Source of the DNA: Symmetrospora coprosmae
Taxonomy: Eukaryota; Basidiomycota; Cystobasidiomycetes; Symmetrosporaceae
Direction of reading: 5' to 3'
DNA length: 64,000 nucleotides
NCBI GenBank assembly: GCA_008802785.1
Contig: VUYT01000046.1
Location: 28,593 to 92,592, forward strand
Shown here: positions 25,484 to 35,379 of the stretch, piece after piece
How positions within the stretch are numbered: the first letter of the stretch is position 1
Layout of the letters: each line of letters starts with the position of its first letter
The notes under the pieces: model-generated
Database searches by the model: none
The model's input: only the letters and a program-made list of their open reading frames with translations
Told to the model about the DNA's origin: nothing
Made by a program: the position numbers and the translations under genes

Positions 25484-27424
25484 ATGCTCGGCGACCGCAT
25501 CATCTGCTTGGAGACGCTGCAGCTCGACACCGACCGTATGACGCTCGCAGGCACGGCAGTCCTTCGAAGTCTCGCTTACGAGAAGGACCTTCTCGTGTTC
25601 TCCACGTTCGACAACTGGCAGACTACCTCTGAAGTCAAGGCGCAGTGGGAAGCGAATCACCCACTCGGCAATGAGCAGCGGTGGAGCTTTCTCATCGACC
25701 TCAGCAGCGATGCTGATGCTATTGAGGGCAAACGAATGTCCCTTGCTCTCGAGTACAAAGCTGGCGGTAAGACAATCCTGGACGATAACTATGGCCAGTT
25801 CTACATTGTAGAGTTCAGGCGGCAGCCTCCGCCAATGATCAAGCGCACGCCCATCCGTTCCGAGCCTTGCATCCAGTCTATACCCGCGACGATTAGGTAC
25901 AACGCAAAGGCGAAGGTGGAGTCCGCTTCGCGTTGCGACGTGCCCCTAGCAGTACGCGTTTTCCTAATGTTTCTCTTCCACCGCTTGCACGAAAGAACTG
26001 GAAAGGACCGACACCGCTGCAGAGCAATGTGTTCAAGGCTGTCCGGCTGGAGAAAGACGTCATTTTCCACGGCGAGACGGGCGAAGGCAAATTGGCGGCT
26101 GCGTAAGTGGAGTTATCTGCACGCCCTGGCTGGATACCGATGTGACCATCATTGTGAATTCTACAGCTTATTCCCGATCAGCTTATTCCCGATCATCTCC
26201 CACCTCCTCGACTTCCCAGACGAGCGATGTCTTATTTTCTGCGAAACCAGCATGCGCGCCTCTGCCGTCGACAAGGAGGTGCAGACCCTGATCCACGACA
26301 CAGAGCTCACATCTACATCGCTTTATGCCCTATCTACCTGGCAGAAGAAGGCGCCTCACAACAGCCTCTGGATGACCATGCGGCAGGGTGCATAGACAGC
26401 GCGCATTGTCGCAGCTACCCTTGGTGGGATTCAGCAACACGACAAGGCAGCAGAAGCATTGGATATTGGAGCCTTTCGGACAGTCGCATTCGACAACTTT
26501 GACTTCAGCGTTTTCGGCCTTAGCCAGGGTTTGGCGGAAGAGCTGGCCATCGTGCTGAGTGCGCTGTCGAGTAAGGCCCAGAGGCTCTTTTGGACGTCCA
26601 CGGCCGATGCAGACTCGCCGGCCATCGCTTTTGCCACAGCTCTCTGCCGAAATCCGAAAGAAGTCAGCTTGCTCGGCGAGCCAAGCTCGCCTGCAAAGCG
26701 TCAGGCAGTCATAGCAAAGTCAGAACACCACATGGTGCAGTTTCCGGCACCCCCGCACACGACGCTACGCCGCCTGCAGTGGCTGAACAGGTACCTCGCC
26801 AGCCAGACGCACTTCAAAGTGCTCGTGCTCGTATCGTACCGCGATCGAGTGACAAGGCTGCAGGACCATCTCAAGGCAGCCTTCCGAACCAAGGCGCGCC
26901 CTTCCGATCGCTTCCGCTACTACCACCATCAGGCGCGCTTACAAGATTTCTTCCTAATTGACAGGGCAGGTACATTCGATGCTACGCCGTACCCCCCGAG
27001 GCCTACTCGTACGGCTCGCAGCGGTTCCATGACACTCGGGCTGTCATCGTCACCAGCAACATCGCCGACGATTGTCAGCTGGAGGGTTGTACCGCCGTCG
27101 TCAGCCTCGACAGTCCCCACAATGACACGGCTTTCTTCCACCGAGAGAAACCGGCGGTCAAGATCTGCGCGCCCGCGATGAGGTCAGCCGCTACTCCTTC
27201 TCTGACTGCCATCACAGCTAAATGCACCAGACTAATGAGCACACTGCAGACCTCTGTACTCGCTGGTCAAGTACCAGCCTTTGGACATGGCTGGTTGGAA
27301 CTTCTTCCAGAAGGTCTTCTCGGTCAAGGCAATTGTCCATAACGGGAAAGAGTACGGCGGATTCGACATCGACATGAAGCCATACTGTATGTCCGGTCGA
27401 GGGAAGACGCAGCCCCGGCTTTAG
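25484..27424 (+). pseudogene. CBM21 module joined to degenerate DEAD-box-like region, frame interrupted
   Basis: Segment 25484-25896 encodes a clear family 21 carbohydrate-binding module: ICLETLQLD, LAGTAVLRSLAYEKDL, STFDNWQTTSEVKA, LDDNYGQFYIVEF. Such modules sit in PP1 glycogen-targeting subunits. A 56-nt intron joins it in phase to 25953-26102 (PTPLQ, like a Q motif, then DVIFHGETGEGKLAA, like helicase motif I), and a 64-nt intron to the segment from 26167. Later blocks echo helicases but with key residues lost: RIVAATLGGI (ATPGR-like), VAFDNFDF in place of VLDEAD, WTSTAD for SAT, RAVIVTSNIADD for LVATDVAARG. An in-frame TAG lies at 26393-26395 just before RIVAATLGGI. Near 26950 the frame must also shift, unless 26849-26964 is an intron. 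The last exon is 27251-27424. Either a decaying gene or one with unusual splicing; a 63-nt intron from 26388 could remove the stop. Confidence 0.55.
26167..26195 (+). repeat. 15-bp tandem duplication at a splice acceptor
   Basis: The word CTTATTCCCGATCA occurs twice, 15 bp apart, starting directly after the acceptor ending at 26166. Each copy is preceded by CAG, so splicing to either copy keeps the frame and changes the protein by five residues (LFPIS). Confidence 0.7.
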
Positions 27425-27564
27425 CCTGTTTTCCAAGACGCAAGGCATAGCGTAGGACGACAGCCAGTAGCAATGCGTCGTCGACATCTGCGTATACAAC
27501 GCAAGTGGAGATCCCTCTTTCAGAATATAGAGGATACAATGATTGTGCAAAGATAGCCATATAC

Positions 27565-29304
27565 TTAGAAGCGTGATACCCGGACCGTTCTGTCTAGTCC
27601 AACCGATACTACAGCCGGGCTCGGCCCTGGCACGACGCACAGATCCCTGCACATTGCCAAAGGAGAGTCGGGTCTAAGCGAGACTTGTGTAATGGCAAGA
27701 CACGCGACTCACCTAATCACCGAGCTACCCCTATCAGACTGATACGCCGCCCGGAGCCTTTCGCTCGCCGGGCCCGTTCCAGGTATCGCCTCCTCATCCT
27801 GCGACGCCGCGAGCCCGTGCGCTGAGATGCGCGACCTGATCTTCCCTTCGAGATCCACGACGCGCAGAATGCCGTCATCCGACGATACCGCGACGCCCGC
27901 GCCGCCCGGCAGCCAGGCGTGGCGAGGGTTGCTGAACTCGGACTGCTCGGCTGAGGTATACGACGTTTGGCGGAGGCGCTCCTCGGAGTGGAAAGGCAGG
28001 ATGATGATGCGAGAGATGGGCGTGTCGGTCTGCAATGTGATGGCCTGCTTGGACGGATGGATCGCCAGCGATAATCTGGGGCCTCCGGAGTGTCAGCACG
28101 CACCACGCGAGCGGGGATGGAGGCGGAGCGTACGCACATGCAGAAGCTGATGTGCGAGTCGAGCGTTTCATTCAGGTTGTAGCGCGTGATGGCCCATGCT
28201 TCGTCCGGGTAGTCTCGCTCCGCCGCCGAGTCTGACGGGCTGGGCAGGCGCACATAGTTGAGGTGGTTGTCGTCGCGCCGCGAGAATGCCAGGTACTGTG
28301 AGTCCGGAAGGAATACACATGCTTCCGGATTCGATGAGAAGGTCTTCTTCCAGCGGAGGGGAAAGGCGAATCGTGGAAGGCTGGCAAACTCGTCATCGTC
28401 CAGTTCCGCGCTGCCAGAGCTTGCGTCTGCCGGAAGCGGAACAGCCTCGTAGACGCATAGTGTACGGTCATAACCGGCCGTGCAGAACCACCGTCCGTCT
28501 GGAGACCAGGCAACCCGGACGACGCTGCGAGCAGGTGTCAGAGAGGCAAGACCATCATTCAGATCTAGATCTGACTGCACATACTACTTGTTATGTTCCT
28601 TCATGACGGACTGCTCTCGCGTCAGCAGATCTGTGACCGTGACTGACCCGTCCATCGCTCCGCTGAGCATGAGCCACGGATGTGCCTCGCTCGTCTTGAC
28701 GGCAAGGGTGACGGCCTTCATCTGGTACTCATCCTCAAGCGTCCATGTCTCGGTCGAAGTGAAGGCGATTCGCTTGTCTGTCGAGGTCGTCACGATACAA
28801 GGGATCTTCTCGCTCCGGTAGCTGGCGGTGGACGTATCGAAGATCCGCCTTGGGAGGAGGCAGTAGTTGACGCTGAGCACGCCGGCGAGGTGCACATCGC
28901 GCAGGGTCCGCGTTACTGTCTTTGGGATGGCAGAGAGGGGCAGGTCCGAGTACCAGTCGAAAGGCTCGTTCGCTTGTGCGGATGCGCCTGTGCGTGTGCC
29001 TGAAAGTGACGTGGTTGCGAACTGGCTCGACAGGGCCTCTTTGCGTTGCCTGTCCAGCCAGGTCTGTACTAGGGATTGTAGGTTGAAGGAGGAGGAGATG
29101 GAATGCGAGGAGGTTGCTGCTTGCAGGTCACTGTCGGGCTCCGCCTCGGTGTTGAATGCAGACAGTGTCTGCTCGAAGCCTGCATGTCTCGCAGCGTAAG
29201 CTGCTGTTCCGAACCTATGCTCTAGCAGGAACCCCGTCCGCATGCCTACCATTAGCCTCAAGGTAGTGCACAACCAGCCGTCTGCACTCGGTTGCTATGT
29301 CCAT
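27565..29304 (-). CDS. LisH and WD40-repeat protein
   Basis: Exons on the minus strand: 29304-29250, 29179-28588, 28524-28138, 28075-27713 and 27646-27565, about 492 residues. The N-terminus MDIATECRRLVVHYLEANG continuing to FEQTLSAF is a LisH dimerisation motif, spliced together across intron 1. The remainder reads as a WD40 propeller: WLMLSGAMDGSVTVTDL, VVRVAWSPDGRWFCTAGYDRTLCVYEA, HAWLPGGAGVAVSSDDGILRVVDLEGK, and a last repeat DLCVVPGPSPAVVSVGLDRTVRVSRF. That last repeat is contributed by a final exon of 82 nt after an exact GTGAGT donor; reading on without this splice would stop at once and lose a blade. I cannot assign a specific function; such proteins are usually scaffolds. Confidence 0.8.
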
Positions 29305-29653
29305 GTCGGTGTGTATGAGTATTGCTGAAGAGGGAGGTCCACCTGGTTGCGCCTGAAGGTCTGGCAGCACGGCCGAGCGGGGAGGCGACTGCAGAGGCGG
29401 AGACTCCCAGTCAAACGGCGCGGAATGCAGCCGCACCTTTACACCAGCGCGAACAGCACGAATATCGGACTGACTGCTACTCGTACTCGTACTACACTGC
29501 CTTCCATGCCTCACCGTCCTTTTTTCCCTCGTTCGTCGTTGCATCAGACGCCACCGAGAAACGTGACCCGCGGGGGGAAGCGCGTGTTGACAGAGGGGAG
29601 AGTGCTGCTGCCTCGACGTCCTCCTTACCTCGCACCCATCGCACGACATCGCA
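29305..29653. promoter_or_regulatory. Divergent upstream region LisH-WD40 / CLIP-170-like
   Basis: About 350 bp between two opposite start codons, presumably a shared bidirectional promoter. A run of TACTCGTAC-like words occurs near 29480-29500. No known site was identified. Confidence 0.35.
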
Positions 29654-32600
29654 ATGAACAACAGCGCCAGCGCCAGCAAGCGACCACGCCAGTCGCTTAG
29701 ACTGGGCATGGCCTCAGGCTTGCCCACGCCAGGCGCAAGGAGGAAGTCAGGCATCCCCGCCGCCTCACCGGGGGCGTCCCCGACAAAGAGAGCTCCTCGC
29801 AACGGGCATGGCAGCAGCAGCAGCGCGCAGAACGATGACATTGCCAACAAGATGGCCGAGCTGCAGGCTGCAATACGCAAGCGCGACCCCGCCAGCTATG
29901 GTCGGCCAGAGTCGCGGTCCAGCCTACACGGACAGAGCGAAGGGGACGACGACGAGATGGAGGAGATCCTCGCGGACGGAGATGGCGAAGGCGGGGCCGA
30001 GGCGTCCTCCGCTAGTACGTCAACACAGCTCGCCAGCCCGCGTCGTCGGACAGCCACCGCGCGCCCGTCCATGACGGCACCGAGGCGGACAAGCCAGGGC
30101 AGCCTCAGCTCGCCCGGACCTGCAGGCTCAGCTGGGGGCCTGCCCGGCTTCGCGTATCAACAGCGTCCAGCGACGTTGCCCACCACGCCCAGTAGTGCAA
30201 CTGCAAGCGGCTCCTATTTGCACACGCGCCCGCCCTCGTCCCTGTCGAGCTCGAGCTACATGTCGGCACACACGCACGCGTCAACATCGGGCGCCACGCC
30301 TGCATCGCGCGCCCGCTCACCCGCACCCGGCGGCTTCGCGACCCCTGGACGACGCCAGAGCGAGGTCATGGCCGGCACGGGCTTCCTTTCTCACACGGCG
30401 AGCAGCATGGCTCGGTCGACGAGCGCTGCATCCTCTGCAGATGGCCCACCGTCCGGACTGCACGTGGGCGACCGCGTGAGCGCCCTGGGCATGGAGGGGA
30501 CCCTCAGGTACATCGGCGACGTACAGTTCAAGCCGGGCGTGTGGGGCGGTATCGAGTTGAGCGGAGAGTACGCTGGCAAGGGCAAGAACAACGGAACAGT
30601 CCAAGGGTGGGTCCACACTCTGCCAGCGGTCGCTTAGTGCAGACTGTTGACGACGCTCACTTCCCTGCTACAGAGTTCAGTACTTTGCCTGTGCAGAGAA
30701 TGGTGGCATCTTCGTGCAGGCGAGCAAGATCGACCCTAGCATGCCGCCGCCTGCCTTGCCAGCCCCATCAACGGTCGGGCGGGCTCGTCCACCCTCAGCG
30801 TTGGGAGCGTCGACAGCTTCCAGTATAGGCGGGCCAACGCCACGCAAGATCCTGCCGCGGCCTAGTGGTGCCTTTATCGCACCGTCTACAGTCGCCAGAC
30901 AAGCGACAAAGGCATCCACTGAAGCGTCTCAAGTGGCCGCATCGCGCATTACGGCTGGCTCGCGCGCGAGCAGTTACCTCAACCTCACAGCGAAGGATCT
31001 GCGTGCCATGCGCAGCGCGACAGGCGAGTCAGAAGCAGCGAGAAAGAGGTCCGCGAGTCCTGAAAAAGCGGGGAATTTGAGCGCCTCGACCGCCTCAAAC
31101 GTCAGTGCCGCTAGTACGACAACGGGCGTCACGCCTCGTCCAGTCAGGATGGGGAGACCTAGCGTCGGCGGAGGCGTCAGCACCGTGCTGGCCGGTACTC
31201 GCAAGTCCTTTGGCGGGCCAGGCACACCTACGCCAGCTTCCGCCATCCGCCGGCCTCCGTCAGCAATGCGGACGCACACTCCCGACATCCCCTCTGTACC
31301 TCCTCTCCCTGTCAACCTGGCCAATCCGGGCACCGAGAGACAGATAGCGAGTACAGGGGCCCCTGGAACGCCATCAGCAGCTCGGAGGTACAGCGCAATC
31401 TCGCGCCCATCCACCCCTTCAGCTCGACCCTCTTCTCGGCTTTCGAGCGTGGCTGGAGCACGAAGTGTGTCTCGCGCGTCTTCGCGTGCCAGCATGGTTT
31501 CTGGGGCATCTTCCCGACTCGGGCATCGAGGGGGTGATGACATGCTCGGAGCCAGTACCGCCGACACATCATCGTCAGGCCCAGCCGTTGCTGACCTGTC
31601 GAAAGAGCTGCAGGCTAGCCGCGAAGCATTGGCACGGGCTATACGAGAAGCCGAGCAGGCCAAACTCGAGTTGCTCGAGATGACGAGCGACCTGCGCGAC
31701 GAAAAGAAGCGGAGCCGACAACTACACAACGAAGTCGCCGAGCTCAAGAGGAACGCTGCCGCGTCGCGTCTGGATGAAGCGAGCGCCATCGACGAGCGCG
31801 AGGCCGACCGCGAGCGGCATGGCATCGAGCTGGAAAAGCTGCTGAATCAGCTGGAGGAGGTCAAAGAGCAGCTGGCCCGCGAGCAGGCGAGCAAGAGCGA
31901 GGGCGAGGCGGATGCCGTCCAACGTCTGCTGGAAGCGGACAAAGCGATTAATGAGCGGCAGGCAGCGCTGAAGGACCGCGAGGCGATTGCAGAGGAGCTC
32001 GCCAACTTGCAAGCGGGCGGGCGCCAAGCTATCGAGATCTACCAGGAGAAGGTCGACATTCTCGAGAACCAGCTTTTCGAGGAGCAGAATGCACTCTCGG
32101 AGGCACGGGAAGAGCTGTTCGAAGCGAAGAGCAGGCTCTCGCAGCACTTGAAGCAGGCGGCAACGCAGGCTCGGAACGCGTCAAACGGGCTAGACCCTAA
32201 CAGCGCAGAGGCTCTGCTTGCAGCGTCATTAGGTGCGGGTCGGCAGCTGGAAGAGCAGGGCGAGTCTGCCGTTGCCATCGAGAATGATAATCTTCGCGCA
32301 GAGCTTGAGCATATGAAGAGCCGGATGCACCGTGTTGAGGAAGAACTGGACGATGCACGCGCGCTCCTCGAGAACGAGCAGGAGAAGGACAAGCGCAAGC
32401 GGCAGGAGAGCGGCGAGGTGGCGGACAGGCTTCGCAAGGAAGTCAAGGATCAGAAAGAGCGTGCTGACTCTGCGTGGGCGGAGAGGGACAAGGTTGCGCA
32501 GAGGGCTGAGGAGCTCGAGGCTGCGCTCAAGGACAACGAGCGCACGCTGGAAAGCGAGCGTGCCGAGCTAGAGGTGCTGCGCAAGGAGGGGAACGACAGG

Positions 32601-33868
32601 CCGGGGACGCCTTCCTCGGCCCAAGAAGAGCTAAGGCGCGCTCAGAAGGCGCTCTCGACCCTCGAGCAGGACAAGAAGGCCGCACTGGCGGAGAGCAGCA
32701 GATTGCGGAGTCAGCTTTACGATTTGCAAGAAGAGCTCAAGCTGATGGAGGAGGTCAGGGAGGATGGCGCGTCGGGAATGCCTTCGCCGGCTCGCCTACA
32801 AGCCCGCGAGCAGCTCGAAAGCAAAGACCGTCGCATTCATGAGCTGGAACAGCAATTACAAGGAAGACCCTCTGCCGTCGCGAGTGTACCAACGAACACA
32901 GATCGCGAAGGGAGCCCTGACGCGCTGCATAACCCCAACGGCGAGTCCTCTTCCGGTGCCACAACAAGCCTGCATGCTTCAGATGCGCTGGTTCAGCTGC
33001 AACAGGCCCGCGAAGAGAGGGACAAACTCGAGAAGGTCAACCAGCGCCTTGTCGAAGAGGCGATAAAGATGCGAGACGCACAGAGGGCACTTGAACAGAC
33101 GGTCAACAATCTCATGGAGCAGATGGACGGCTTCGGCAGCAGTCAGAAGCTCGGCTTGTCAGCGCCGGTCCCGCAGCGATCGCTCTCGCAGGATACGCTC
33201 GAGGCCGAGGTGACGGATCTCCGCAAGCAGCTCGAAAAGGCCCAACGCGTGCACGAGAAGGAGCGGACCAACCTGCACTCGGAAGTCTCGCAGCTCGAGT
33301 CCCTTGTCGAGGCAAAGATTTTCCGCGAGGACGAGCTCGAGCAGCAGCTCGACGACGCAAAGCGCGCACTGGGCGAGGCGAAAGCCAAGCTGGCGCAGGC
33401 ATCTGCGAACGCAAATGCAGCAGGCACGACCGCGAGAGATGCCAAGGCAACGCTCAAGGCCGCGCCGCCAGGGGCCAGCAATGGCAGACGGTCTGCGAGT
33501 CTGCACTCTGACACGGACGACGAGGATGGCAGCTGCGAGCTGTGCGGTGATCCGCATGGCATCGAGGTGAGTCAGCGAGGCGATGGCGCACCTTTGGTCC
33601 GCAGTGCCCGTCTCTCATATGCTTGCTAATGCCCACAACCTGCAGAACTGTCCCATATTTGCAGGGTCGGCGGTCTCACCGGAGCTTCAGCAGAAACCTA
33701 TCGCTGCTCCCGCGCGGCAGCCAGCTGGTCCGTTCTGCGACGACTGCGAGGAGTATGGGCACGATCTGGAGTGAGTGAGAGCGCGACCAGTAGGTTCGCG
33801 TGCGCAACGTTACTGACCCTCCTTCACACGACAACAGGAACTGCCCGATGGCCAATGAGGTGTTCTAG
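29654..33868 (+). CDS. CAP-Gly microtubule plus-end protein, CLIP-170/Tip1/Bik1-like
   Basis: Microtubule plus-end tracking protein. Exons 29654-30606, 30674-33566, 33646-33770 and 33838-33868 give about 1333 residues. A Ser/Pro/Arg-rich basic N-terminus leads to one CAP-Gly domain at about 270-345: LGMEGTLRYIGDVQFKPGVW and the GKNNGTVQG loop, completed across intron 1 by VQYFACAENGGIFV. A second Ser/Pro/Ala-rich basic region follows, then about 600 residues of heptad-rich coiled coil. The C-terminus has two zinc knuckles as in CLIP-170: CELCGDPHGIENC and CDDCEEYGHDLENC, both assembled across introns, and the last 31-nt exon completes the second. One CAP-Gly rather than two matches yeast Bik1 and fission yeast Tip1, but the coiled coil is longer. 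Confidence 0.92.
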
Positions 33869-34227
33869 GGGAAACGGCAAGGGAGATGCAATGCTGATGT
33901 GTGACTGGTCGTGAGGTACGAGCTTGAGAGCAGTCATGATGTTGTCTGAATAGCTGTCACGACTGTGCAAAGCCGCCACCATTTGCATGATGTGGTCCCC
34001 GATGCAAGAGCTGGTTCCGCCCGTCTGAAGCAGTGCATCTTGATCTTCAGCTGAGAGCGCATGCAGTAATGTGTATGTGTGTGCGTACTTGTGGCATGAT
34101 GGCTCGACCAATGGCTGAACCAGTGACGTCATCCGGGCCTGACGACTGACGAATCTCCGGCCACTTGAGGGGGCGTCGCCGGGTCCACTGCCAGTGGCCT
34201 CTGCGCTTCGCCCTTGGTTTTCGCCAA
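33869..34227. other. Spacer CLIP-170-like to bli-3
   Basis: This 359 bp holds the CLIP 3' end and the bli-3 promoter. Open frames on the minus strand through it have no recognisable content. Confidence 0.35.
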
Positions 34228-35262
34228 ATGCAAAGAAGAGCACTCACAGCCATCCTCCGACAAGCAGCACGACCCGCTACCAGCACCCTTCGAGCATCCT
34301 CCCTCGCAGCCCGCACCACCACCGCGTACACCCGATCCATCTCCACCTCATTCGCAGCAAAGATGCCCGCCGATTCCAGCAAGGCCCAGACCAAGGACCC
34401 GTACACCGAGGCCACTGAGAAGGACACCTCTCCTCAGCAGAAGGTTGAGGAGGTCAAGTGAGTTGGACAAGCTTGCTCATGCGCGCGCTGCTCCGTGTTC
34501 TGGATTCCTCCTGCTGATTCCAGGCCCGATGGCCGGTTTGCACGCACAGGCAGATCATTTCTGGCGCCGGCGTGTGCATGTTGACCACCAGGGACGCCTC
34601 TGGTGCTCTGCACAGGTGAGAGGCGCATCGTCGCTCTTCGTCCAGTCAGCCCCGTGCTGACTCCCTCACTCCGCTGCAGCCGAGCAATGGCCCCAGCCTC
34701 CAAGGAGGCACCCTTCGTCTTCGAGTTCATCGCCAACAAGGAGAGCCACAAGTTCGACGAGATTGAGGCCCATTCTGAGGTCAATGTGTCTGTGTACAAC
34801 ACGAAGTTAGTTCCTGTCTGACTTTTCGCTGCAGAGATGGGTGAAGTCCTAGCTGATGCATGCCAATGCCGATTGTCTAGGACTACCGACTGGCTTTCGG
34901 TCGCAGGAAAGGCACGTATCTCGGACGACCGCGAGCGCATCAAGGAGACCTTCTCGAGCCTCACCTCGAGCTGGTTCGGCGACCTCGGCGACGGTGTGCA
35001 CGACGGATCCGCCAACGACCCCCGAGTTCAGCTCATTGTCGTAAGTGAACCCGCTTGGGTATCGCTGGCGACCCACTTTGACGTTCACTGACATGGTCCA
35101 AAACAGGTTGAGCCAGAGGAGATCCGCTACTGGGCCCAGAAGCAGACTCAGATCGGCACACTAGCAAACGTTGTCACTTCCGCCGTCACGGGCAAGACCG
35201 CCAACCCGGGTGTGCTGAGGAACCTGAGCAAGTCCGAGCTTGCCCAGGCCAAGTCTGCCTAA
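34228..35262 (+). CDS. bli-3: Bli-3-type FMN-binding split-barrel protein (PPOX-like)
   Basis: Homologue of Neurospora Bli-3, a blue-light-inducible member of the pyridoxamine-phosphate-oxidase-like flavin-binding family related to bacterial general stress protein 26. Exons 34228-34457, 34550-34615, 34680-34805, 34881-35040 and 35107-35262 give about 245 residues. Family blocks in order: KDPYTEATEKD, VCMLTTRDASGALHSRAMAP (made by two splices), FIANKESHKFDEIE, TTDWLSVAGKARI, SWFGDLGDGVHDG, RVQLIVVEPEEIRYW and TGKTANPGVLRNL. From ATG 34228 the protein has a 45-residue Arg/Ala/Ser/Thr-rich leader without acidic residues, like a mitochondrial presequence. A second in-frame ATG at 34363 gives the usual cytosolic-length protein. 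Confidence 0.88.
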
Positions 35263-35379
35263 GCGAGCCCATAATGCTAGCGATTCCCATATCTCGTAGC
35301 CAACGAGTGCGAAATACATTTGGTTCTCGTGCTCGCGGATTCGAGACTTTTGGCTTTGCTCTGCTCAACCCACTTGTCG

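Noticed and set aside
30974-31825. 283-codon open frame antisense to the CLIP-170-like gene
   Set aside because: It is the mirror of a GC-rich Ser/Ala-rich coding exon; no family motif is visible.
34047-34427. Minus-strand open frame overlapping the bli-3 start
   Set aside because: No domain, and the plus strand carries a well-supported gene here.
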